From contig DEHM01000020.1 of assembly GCA_002351925.1 (NCBI GenBank), positions 55,632 through 101,347 on the forward strand: a DNA stretch of 45,716 bases. Direction: 5' to 3'. Shown in pieces: positions 7,150 through 14,692 of this stretch. Numbering within the stretch: position 1 is the first letter of the stretch; each line of letters begins with the position of its first letter. Under the pieces are notes generated by a model. The model was not told where the DNA came from, ran no database searches, and worked only from the letters and a program-made list of their open reading frames with translations. A program made the translations under genes and the position numbers. The stretch is from Bacteroidales bacterium UBA2800. GTDB taxonomy: Bacteria > Bacteroidota > Bacteroidia > Bacteroidales > Paludibacteraceae.

Positions 7150-8523
7150 ATGAGTTTAGTGAAGAGTATATCCGGCATCCGCGGTACGATAGGCGGACGC
7201 GTGGGAGAGGGACTGAATCCCGTCGATATAGTACGTTTTACGGCCGCCTATGCGACGCAGCGTCGTGCAGCCCTGCCGGCCAACAAGACGATTGTAGTAG
7301 GTCGTGACGCTCGCCTGAGCGGACATATGGTAGAGCAGCTGGTCTGCGGCACGCTCATGGGAATGGGCTATGACGTAGTCAACATCGGTCTGGCTACGAC
7401 GCCGACGACCGAACTGGCCGTGACGGGCGAGAAGGCTGCGGGAGGTATCATCCTGACGGCGAGTCATAACCCCAAACAGTGGAACGCGCTGAAGTTGCTC
7501 AACGAGCAGGGCGAGTTCCTCAACGACCTCGAGGGCAAAGAGGTGCTCTCGATAGCCGAGCGTGAGGACTTTGTCTTCGCCGAGGTGGATGAGTTGGGCC
7601 ACATGACGGAGAAAGACTATCTGCCGTACCACGTGGAGCAGGTCATGAAGCTGCCGCTGGTGGATGCCGAGGCCATCAAGCAGCGCGGCTTCACCGTAGC
7701 TATCGACTGTGTCAACTCGGTAGGCGGACTGGCCATTCCGGCTATGCTGCGCGCGCTGGGCGTAGAGAACATCATCGAACTCAACTGCACGCCTAACGGC
7801 TGTTTCCCGCATAATCCCGAGCCGCTCCCGCAGCACCTGACAGAGATAAGCGACTTGCTGAAACAAGGCAAGGCCGATATCGGTTTTGTCGTCGATCCGG
7901 ATGTGGACCGTCTGGCCCTCGTCTGCGAAAACGGCGAGATGTTCGGCGAGGAGTATACGCTGGTGAGCGTGGCCGACTATGTGCTGCGCCATACGCCGGG
8001 TAACACCGTGAGCAACCTGTCGTCGAGCCGTGCGCTGGCCGATGTGACCGCGCAGCATGGCGGCACGTATAGCGCGAGCGCGGTAGGCGAAGTGAACGTG
8101 GTAGCCGAGATGAAACGTACCCACGCCGTCATCGGCGGTGAGGGCAACGGCGGAGTCATCTATCCGGCCTGTCACTACGGCCGCGATGCGCTGGTGGGCG
8201 TGGCGCTTTTCCTCTCGATGTTGGCGCACGACAACCGGAAAGTGAGCGAGATTCGCCGTAGCCTGCCGGAGTACTGCATCAGCAAGAACCGTATCGACCT
8301 GACGCCCGATACCGACGTAGATGGTATCCTGGCACGCGTGAAGGAGCTCTATAAGAACGAGCGCGTTAACGACTGCGACGGCGTGAAGATCGACTTCGCA
8401 GAGGGCTGGGTGCACCTGCGCAAGAGCAATACCGAACCTATCATCCGCGTCTATTCCGAAGCGGCTACGATGGACGAAGCCAACAAGTTGGCGCAGAGTG
8501 TGATGGACGTAGTGAAAAGCTAA
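7150..8523 (+). CDS. glmM: Phosphoglucosamine/phosphomannose mutase (GlmM-type)
   Basis: Alpha-D-phosphohexomutase, 457 aa. All four family motifs are visible: catalytic phosphoserine loop TASHNP (S105), metal loop DPDVDR (249-254), sugar-specificity loop GGEGNGG (about 331) and phosphate-binding KSNTEP near the C-terminus. It most likely converts GlcN-6-P to GlcN-1-P for peptidoglycan and LPS precursors. Bacteroidetes homologues are also annotated as phosphomannomutase, and the sequence cannot settle substrate preference. The stop codon overlaps the start of a heptamer repeat that forms the gap to surE. Confidence 0.9.
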   Translation: MSLVKSISGIRGTIGGRVGEGLNPVDIVRFTAAYATQRRAALPANKTIVVGRDARLSGHMVEQLVCGTLMGMGYDVVNIGLATTPTTELAVTGEKAAGGIILTASHNPKQWNALKLLNEQGEFLNDLEGKEVLSIAEREDFVFAEVDELGHMTEKDYLPYHVEQVMKLPLVDAEAIKQRGFTVAIDCVNSVGGLAIPAMLRALGVENIIELNCTPNGCFPHNPEPLPQHLTEISDLLKQGKADIGFVVDPDVDRLALVCENGEMFGEEYTLVSVADYVLRHTPGNTVSNLSSSRALADVTAQHGGTYSASAVGEVNVVAEMKRTHAVIGGEGNGGVIYPACHYGRDALVGVALFLSMLAHDNRKVSEIRRSLPEYCISKNRIDLTPDTDVDGILARVKELYKNERVNDCDGVKIDFAEGWVHLRKSNTEPIIRVYSEAATMDEANKLAQSVMDVVKS

Positions 8524-8536
8524 GAGTCAGGAGTCA
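8523..8536 (+). repeat. Heptamer pair AGAGTCA GGAGTCA in the glmM-surE gap
   Basis: The 16-nt gap consists almost entirely of two heptamers matching those inside the M13 peptidase gene. The first heptamer uses the last A of the glmM TAA stop, and surE starts 4 nt after the second. Confidence 0.7.
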
Positions 8537-8539
8537 AGC

Positions 8540-9286
8540 ATGAATATCGTAATAGTAAACGACGACGGCTGGGGCACGGCGGGAATCCGTCTGCTAGCCA
8601 AGGAGATGACCCGCCTGGGTCATGTGACGGTAGTCGCACCCGACGGTCCGCGAAGCGGCAGCGGTGCCTGCATCAGCGTGACGCAGCCGATGACGCTGCG
8701 GCGTGTGGAGGAGAAAGACCTGAACGGTGCGGAAGTCTATGTGACCAACGGTACACCGGCCGACTGCGTGAAGCTGGCGCGCGAAGTGCTCTTCCGCGAC
8801 AAACCGATCGACCTGCTCGTCTCCGGCATCAACCACGGCAGTAATGCCTCTATCAACGTCATCTATTCCGGCACGATGGGTGCCTGTATGGTGGCGGCAG
8901 AGAAGGGTATTCCGGCTATCGGTTGGTCGATTAACAGCCACGCCATGGACGTGGATCTGCACTGGCTGCAGCCTTATCTGTACGATGTGACCAAGCACCT
9001 GCTGGACGAGGGTTTTGAGGCACGTATGTGCTACAACATCAATGCGCCGGTGGGGGAGATAGAAGGTATTCGCTGGACGCGTCAGTGTATGGGACACTGG
9101 CAGGGCGAACTGGTGGAGGCCGTGGATACCCCTAAGCCGGCCGATGCGCTGGGTGTATGGCGTCTGGCTGGGGAGTTCATCAACGACGAACCGACTGCCG
9201 ATGATACCGATATTTGGGCTGTGGAGCACCAGCTGCTGGCCATCACGCCGACGACGATTGACCTGACGCACTATGGATCGCTTTGA
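8540..9286 (+). CDS. surE: 5'/3'-nucleotidase SurE
   Basis: Stationary-phase survival phosphatase acting on nucleoside monophosphates, 248 aa. The metal-binding NDD is at residues 7-9 (IVNDDGWGTAGI). PDGPRSGSGACIS supplies the active-site Ser loop, and SGINHGSNASINVIYSGT holds the conserved Asn ligand. The end overlaps the next small gene by 14 nt, so translation is probably coupled. Confidence 0.95.
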   Translation: MNIVIVNDDGWGTAGIRLLAKEMTRLGHVTVVAPDGPRSGSGACISVTQPMTLRRVEEKDLNGAEVYVTNGTPADCVKLAREVLFRDKPIDLLVSGINHGSNASINVIYSGTMGACMVAAEKGIPAIGWSINSHAMDVDLHWLQPYLYDVTKHLLDEGFEARMCYNINAPVGEIEGIRWTRQCMGHWQGELVEAVDTPKPADALGVWRLAGEFINDEPTADDTDIWAVEHQLLAITPTTIDLTHYGSL

Positions 9287-9551
9287 CCGTTACTGGATAG
9301 GCATATTGGTCGGACTGCTGTTGCCGCTGGCCTTCGGACTGACCTATATAGAGGTAATGAACCTCTGGTATCCGTTGCGGACGCTGCAGTTCGAAGCCGG
9401 AGGCGTACTGAGCAAGCTGCTGCTGGTAAGTGTGTTTCCCGACCTGGCGCTTATCTTCGTGTTCTACACCACGGACACCTGGCGCCTGAGCAAAGGAGTA
9501 CTGGCCGGAGCAATGCCTTACGTCCTCGCCGCGCTGATGGTCTCGATGTGA
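9273..9551 (+). CDS. Small membrane protein between surE and an exported protein
   Basis: 92-aa hydrophobic protein with three likely membrane segments (about 8-28, 46-65 and 75-92) and a short charged loop TTDTWRLSKG. Comparable small membrane proteins sit next to surE in other Bacteroidales, often between surE and lpxB; in this window lpxB is found at 13.6 kb in the opposite orientation. Function unknown. Confidence 0.75.
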   Translation: MDRFDRYWIGILVGLLLPLAFGLTYIEVMNLWYPLRTLQFEAGGVLSKLLLVSVFPDLALIFVFYTTDTWRLSKGVLAGAMPYVLAALMVSM

Positions 9552-9584
9552 GACAACGAAAGCAATTAATAACCAAAACAAAAT

Positions 9585-11399
9585 ATGAGAAAAATCAAAC
9601 TACTTCTTTTTTTGCTCCTCGCTACGATGGCGACCGCTTATGCCCAGAAGGACACAGAGGCGGACATGGAGCTGATTAAGCACAACTCACAGTACGTCTG
9701 GGGACAAGGCTCCGGCGAGACACTGGAAGCCGCCGACAAACGGGCGATACGCGACCTGATCAGTCAGATATCGGTTAACGTAGACGCCATTACCACCGAC
9801 ACGGTCATCAACAAGCAGGATGGCAGTTCTGTCTCTTCGTCGGTATCGACATCCAGCGAGCTGCGCGTGAGTAGCAATGTGTCGCTGTCTAACTGCAAGC
9901 GACTGGTGCTGAATGACAAACAGGGTTTCCGCGTACTGCGCTATGTGCAGATGGCAGAGATAGTGAAGATGTTCGATGCCCGTAAGGCCAAGATCTTCGA
10001 TCTGACGCATGCTGGCGAGCGTGCTATGGAGCAGGGTAAGGTGAGCGATGCGCTGCGTAACAGCTACTGGGCGCTCAAACTTTTCAACTCGATTCCTCTG
10101 GAGCACCGCGGCGGACTGGTGAGCGACGATGGTGTGCTGCTCTCTACCGTCCTGCACGAGCGTATCGCCGCTATCCTCGATAGCGTCCAAGTGCGCGTGG
10201 AGCGTAAGGAAGAGGAGAACGGTCAGCAACTGGCTTATCTGCAGATTACCTATATGGGGCAGCCTGTTGTCAACTGCGACTACGCCTATTTCGACGGTTA
10301 CGACTGGATATCGGCCAGCGCGAAGAATGGTCGCGCCGTAGCCGAGATGCCGGCTTCCTCCCGTCGCGTGCGAATGCGTATCGAGTACGTGTTCGAGAAA
10401 CTGTGGAAAGCCGATCCGCTGGTCAACGATATGTTGCGTCAGCAACCCGAGCGTATCCCGTTCCCGCAATATGAGAAACAGGCCGAGTTGATGGAGGTGG
10501 CCGTGAGTGAACCGGAAGAACTTCCTACCAACGCCCGTGCGTTTGCCAAGGAGATAGAGGTGGACTCGATAGCTGCTGTCTCGAAAAAAGAGGTACGCAA
10601 CCAGGCGGATATACTCCTGCCCGTCATCACCGCCATGGAGAAGAAGCAGTACGACGACGTGAAGCAGTACTTCTCCGACAACGGCTGGAAATGGTTTGAG
10701 AAACTGATAAAGTACGGCAATGCGAAGATCATTGCCCGCGACGATATCCAGGTGTCGGCTTTCGCCAACGGCTATCTGCTGCGCGGCATTAAGGCCAGCT
10801 TCGCGTTCAAGAAGAACAACAAGACCTTTGTGGAGGATGTGGTGTTCTACGTGAAGGATGACAAGATCGACGGTATCAATTTCGGACTGGAAGAAGGTGC
10901 GCTGGCCGATATCCTGCGCCACGATATGTGGGATCCGGAGTCGCGTCTGGTGCTCGTCAACTTCTTGGAGAACTACAAGACGGCTTATGCCCTGGAGCGT
11001 CTGGACTATCTGGAGGCAGTATTCTCCGACGATGCTCTGATCATCGTCGGCAACCGTCTGCCGGAGCACACCGTGTCGGAGGTGACGGCGATGGATACCG
11101 AGCGCTATCAGCACAACCGACTGACCAAGAACCAGTATATCCAGCAGTTGGCTAAGGTGTTTGCCAAGCAGGAGTATGTCAACATCCATTTCGAGGATGC
11201 CGCAGTCAAGAAGACGAGCCGCACCGACGAGCGCTACGAGATCATCATCAAGCAGAACTACTATTCGGCTACCTATGCCGACAAGGGTTATCTCTATCTG
11301 CTGGCCGACATCTCCAACCCCGAACAGCCTATCATTCACGTCCGCGTATGGGACGAAAACCGCAATAATTTGATGAATTATGGTGAATGGATTTTCTAA
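9585..11399 (+). CDS. Exported protein with an N-terminal LPP20-like domain
   Basis: 604-aa protein with a signal peptide (MRKIKLLLFLLLATMATAYAQ). Residues about 35-130 fit the LPP20 lipoprotein-like pattern: ETLEAADKRAIRDLISQISV, then a Ser-rich stretch and VLRYVQMAEI. The long C-terminal part is mixed alpha/beta with no motif I recognise. The N-terminal helix pattern resembles that of the DUF4384 gene at 44.3 kb. Its 3' end overlaps the PEGA gene by 20 nt, so the two products probably act together at the envelope. The role is unknown. Confidence 0.72.
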   Translation: MRKIKLLLFLLLATMATAYAQKDTEADMELIKHNSQYVWGQGSGETLEAADKRAIRDLISQISVNVDAITTDTVINKQDGSSVSSSVSTSSELRVSSNVSLSNCKRLVLNDKQGFRVLRYVQMAEIVKMFDARKAKIFDLTHAGERAMEQGKVSDALRNSYWALKLFNSIPLEHRGGLVSDDGVLLSTVLHERIAAILDSVQVRVERKEEENGQQLAYLQITYMGQPVVNCDYAYFDGYDWISASAKNGRAVAEMPASSRRVRMRIEYVFEKLWKADPLVNDMLRQQPERIPFPQYEKQAELMEVAVSEPEELPTNARAFAKEIEVDSIAAVSKKEVRNQADILLPVITAMEKKQYDDVKQYFSDNGWKWFEKLIKYGNAKIIARDDIQVSAFANGYLLRGIKASFAFKKNNKTFVEDVVFYVKDDKIDGINFGLEEGALADILRHDMWDPESRLVLVNFLENYKTAYALERLDYLEAVFSDDALIIVGNRLPEHTVSEVTAMDTERYQHNRLTKNQYIQQLAKVFAKQEYVNIHFEDAAVKKTSRTDERYEIIIKQNYYSATYADKGYLYLLADISNPEQPIIHVRVWDENRNNLMNYGEWIF

Positions 11400-13623
11400 A
11401 TACAGCGTCCTGATGACGCTCCTTCTCTGCAGCCTGACGCTGTCGGCGCAGAACTATGCCGTGACGGCTACGCAACTCAAGAACGACGTCAAAGACCTGT
11501 CGCAACGCTCCTCGAAGATACTCGATCAGAACGGTGAACGCTGTGCGTTGTTGCGTTTCGAGACACCCGTGCCCGCCCTCTTCAGTTTCCAGCTGGGCGC
11601 ACAGCAGATCGAGAAACGTGAGAACAAAGAGGACGAGGTATGGATTTGGGTCAGTGCCGATGTACGTAAGATGACTATCGCGTGCGAGAACTGCCAGCCG
11701 CTGCGCGACTACCGCGTGTCGCTGAAGGCCGGTAATGTCTATCGTGCCAAACTGACCACCGGACTGCCCCAGGAGAGCAGTACGCGTCAGTTCCTCAACC
11801 TCTACTGCGAGCAGACACCCTATTTCGTCTCCATCGACGGTGGCGAGCCGCAGAAGAGCGAAGCACGCACGTTCCACACCGAACTGAGTATCGGTCGTCA
11901 CGACCTGCGTGTGACGGCGCCGCTCCACCTGCCGGCAGAGAAAACGGTGCGCTTGTTGCGCAGCAACGCCTGCAGCGATACTATCAAACTGACCAAGAAC
12001 TACGGCGAGATACAGATCACGGCCAACATGAGCAGCTATATCGTCAAGCTGGACGACGAGCTGCAGACCAATATCCGCAAGGTAAAAGCCGAGCCGGGTA
12101 CCCACCGTCTGTCTATCAGCAAGGAGAAATACGAGACCTATGAGACCGTAGTCACCGTGCGCTTGGGTGAGGTCACTCCGCTCAATGTCAAGTTGTCGCC
12201 CGCCTACTCGATGTTCAGCATTACGGCTCGTGAGAAAGAGACGGAGATATGGGTGGACGGTGTGCTGCGTGGTCATGAGTCGGTCCAGGTAGCGCTGTCC
12301 TACGGCGTACACACCATCGAAGGCCGCCGCACCGGTTTCGACAGTTGGGAGTACAGCGTACATGAGTTCGACGCCACTTCGGCCCGTATCATCAACATCC
12401 CCAAGCTGGTGCAACAGTACGGCTCGGTACGTCTGTCGGTATTCCCCACAGCGGCTACGATCCGTCTGGACGGCGAGGAAGTGGTTGCCAACGACGGTGT
12501 CTATGTCAGCCCGCGTGTCGCTACCGGCAAGCACTATGTGCATATTCGTATGGAGGACTACGAGACGATTATCGATACCTTCACCGTAAAGTCGAGTACC
12601 CAGTTTATCCGCGACTACCAGATGAACTATGTAGCCAAGGGTATCGTCAACATCCGTACCGACAACGATATCGCTATCTATCGTCTGCTGGACAAGGAGA
12701 ACGAACTGCTCTTCTTGGGCAAGGGCGAGTATGTAGGTAAGGTACCCGCCGGCGATCAGGTCATCATCCTCAAGAACACCGACCAGGTGGCTTGCGGTTA
12801 TCACATCATCGTCAAAGAGGGTACGACCGAGCAGGCCTTTAAACTGCCGTTCAGCCGTCAACTGAAGATACGTCCTAACGTGGAGGGAGTGAATATCCAG
12901 CTGCAGGACGAGAAGCGCCATATCTACCAACTCAAGCCCCATCGCTCGATGAAGCTGGAGCCGCGTGTCTATACCATGTCGGCTACGCGCCGTAACTACC
13001 AGCCCTATACCGACACGCTCGACCTGACGGAGTATGGCGGTAAGCACGTGGTGTATTATCCTACGCTGCACAAGTTGGGCGACAACGAGAACTGGCAGGC
13101 ACGTCCTAAGAAGTCGGACGGCTCGGTGCGTCACCGTTTCTACGATAATGCCGGTACGTGGTTCTTTGGCATCGTCGACTTCGGTTATATGTTCGACTTC
13201 GCCCATTATTCTCACTCGCTCTTGTTCGGCTTGGCACCGATGCGTTACAAGATGTTGGGCTTCAACCTGCTGGACGCCGAGTTGTGTGTGGCAGAGGGTA
13301 AGCCGCTAGCCGACAGTATCAGTCGTAAGATGCACTTCAACTACCGTCCGAAGATCTCGGCCGTCTTGCCCTGCGGCCGCGGTTTTGCATGGACGTTCTA
13401 CGCCGGTGCACGTATCGGTCTGAACAACAGTAACATCGGTCTCTTGGGCGGTACGTCGATGCAACTCAATACCTCCGGTGTATGCCCGATCAACCTGTTC
13501 GCCGAGTACTGCCACATGCTCAAGCAAGAGACGATACCGGCGAATGCGACGAACGTACACGAACCGAAGGCCTACGAGCGTTTCCGTATAGGTCTCAGTT
13601 TCTCGCTGGGCTTAGATCGCTGA
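11380..13623 (+). CDS. PEGA-domain exported protein
   Basis: 747-aa protein with a signal peptide ending TLSAQ. Several PEGA-type repeats (about 70 aa, beta-rich; Y-x-V-x-L-D-D-E-L, then G-x-H-x-L-x-I-x-K-x-x-Y) run from about residue 190 to 480, e.g. MFSITAREKETEIWVDGVLR and RLSVFPTAATIRLDGEEV. The C-terminal 170 residues are rich in alternating aromatic segments and may be a small outer-membrane barrel. PEGA domains occur in surface-layer and envelope proteins. Start ATG 11380 overlaps the previous gene. The last 29 nt overlap the convergent lpxB. Confidence 0.8.
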   Translation: MVNGFSKYSVLMTLLLCSLTLSAQNYAVTATQLKNDVKDLSQRSSKILDQNGERCALLRFETPVPALFSFQLGAQQIEKRENKEDEVWIWVSADVRKMTIACENCQPLRDYRVSLKAGNVYRAKLTTGLPQESSTRQFLNLYCEQTPYFVSIDGGEPQKSEARTFHTELSIGRHDLRVTAPLHLPAEKTVRLLRSNACSDTIKLTKNYGEIQITANMSSYIVKLDDELQTNIRKVKAEPGTHRLSISKEKYETYETVVTVRLGEVTPLNVKLSPAYSMFSITAREKETEIWVDGVLRGHESVQVALSYGVHTIEGRRTGFDSWEYSVHEFDATSARIINIPKLVQQYGSVRLSVFPTAATIRLDGEEVVANDGVYVSPRVATGKHYVHIRMEDYETIIDTFTVKSSTQFIRDYQMNYVAKGIVNIRTDNDIAIYRLLDKENELLFLGKGEYVGKVPAGDQVIILKNTDQVACGYHIIVKEGTTEQAFKLPFSRQLKIRPNVEGVNIQLQDEKRHIYQLKPHRSMKLEPRVYTMSATRRNYQPYTDTLDLTEYGGKHVVYYPTLHKLGDNENWQARPKKSDGSVRHRFYDNAGTWFFGIVDFGYMFDFAHYSHSLLFGLAPMRYKMLGFNLLDAELCVAEGKPLADSISRKMHFNYRPKISAVLPCGRGFAWTFYAGARIGLNNSNIGLLGGTSMQLNTSGVCPINLFAEYCHMLKQETIPANATNVHEPKAYERFRIGLSFSLGLDR

Positions 13624-14692
13624 TAGCGGTGTGAGGAATATGTAGAAGAGAAGAGATATGCTCGTAACCCGCGAGCATATTTCTTTTTGCGCCTTCGTCG
13701 GTCAGCAAGCGGCGCAGCTCACGTTCGATATTGTCGGCCGTGAAGTCGTTGGCTACCAGTTCGGGAATCAGCTCTTTGTCGGCCAGGATGTTAACCAACG
13801 TGAAATGGCGAATGGAGAAGAAGAGCGGTTGCAGCCGGCGTATCCAGCCTAAGAACCGGGAGCAGCTCAGATGATAGACCGCCACTTGCGGGCAGCCCAG
13901 CAGCGCTGTCTCCAGCGTGGCTGTTCCTGAGTTGACGATAGCCGCCGTAGCACGGCTGACGGTAGCGTAGGTGTGGCGCGAGAGTGTCTCGCCCTCCCGC
14001 ATATACGGCGCGTAGAGGCCGTCCTCTATGCCCGGCGCGGCTGTCACTTCGATGCGGTAGCCAGCTATACGGCGTGCTGCCTCCAACATCACTGGCAGAC
14101 AGGCGTTGACTTCGCCGGGACGACTGCCCGGTAGTAGCGCGATGATCGGCTCACGCTGTGGCGCCGGTGTCCCCGCGCGATAGGCGTCGATAGCGGCTGC
14201 GGTGGGGTTGCCCACGTAGGTGCAGGTGTATCCGCGACGGGCGTAGTAGTCGGTCTCAAAGGGGAAGATACCCCATATCTGGTCGCACAGACGGGCGATG
14301 CGGTGGATACGCCAGCTCTTCCAGGCCCATACTTTGGGCGGGATATAGTAGATGATACGGGTTTTGGGTAGATGACGCCGGCAGTAGGCGGCGATACGGA
14401 GGTTGAAACTAGGATAGTCCACCAGTATCAGTACGTCCGGCTGTTCGCTCCGTAGCGCCTCGCGGGCAATACGGAGGTTTCGGCGCACTTTGCTCAGGTT
14501 TCGCAGCACATCGACGAACCCCATATAGGCCATCTGCCGGTAGTCCTGATAGAGCCGACAACCGGCGGCGGCCATCCGGTCGCCGCCCAGTCCTGCCCAG
14601 TGCGCTGCGGGGTCCAGACGACTCCATTGGTCGATCAGGACGCCCGCATGTGCGTCACCGGACGCTTCGCCGGCTATGATAAAATAGCGCAT
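13595..14692 (-). CDS. lpxB: Lipid-A-disaccharide synthase LpxB
   Basis: GT19 enzyme joining UDP-2,3-diacylglucosamine and lipid X in lipid A synthesis. The 365-aa protein shows the family N-terminus YFIIAGEASGDAHAG, MGFVDVLRNL, DYPSFNLR, YYIPPKVWAWK, FPFETDYYARRG followed by YVGNP, and LLPGSRPGEV. It is the last gene of the rsfS-ftsH-M16 peptidase transcript; its ATG shares one base with the TAA of the M16 gene. It overlaps the convergent PEGA gene by 29 nt, so neither has room for a separate terminator. Confidence 0.96.
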   Translation of the reverse strand: MRYFIIAGEASGDAHAGVLIDQWSRLDPAAHWAGLGGDRMAAAGCRLYQDYRQMAYMGFVDVLRNLSKVRRNLRIAREALRSEQPDVLILVDYPSFNLRIAAYCRRHLPKTRIIYYIPPKVWAWKSWRIHRIARLCDQIWGIFPFETDYYARRGYTCTYVGNPTAAAIDAYRAGTPAPQREPIIALLPGSRPGEVNACLPVMLEAARRIAGYRIEVTAAPGIEDGLYAPYMREGETLSRHTYATVSRATAAIVNSGTATLETALLGCPQVAVYHLSCSRFLGWIRRLQPLFFSIRHFTLVNILADKELIPELVANDFTADNIERELRRLLTDEGAKRNMLAGYEHISSLLHIPHTAISDLSPARN

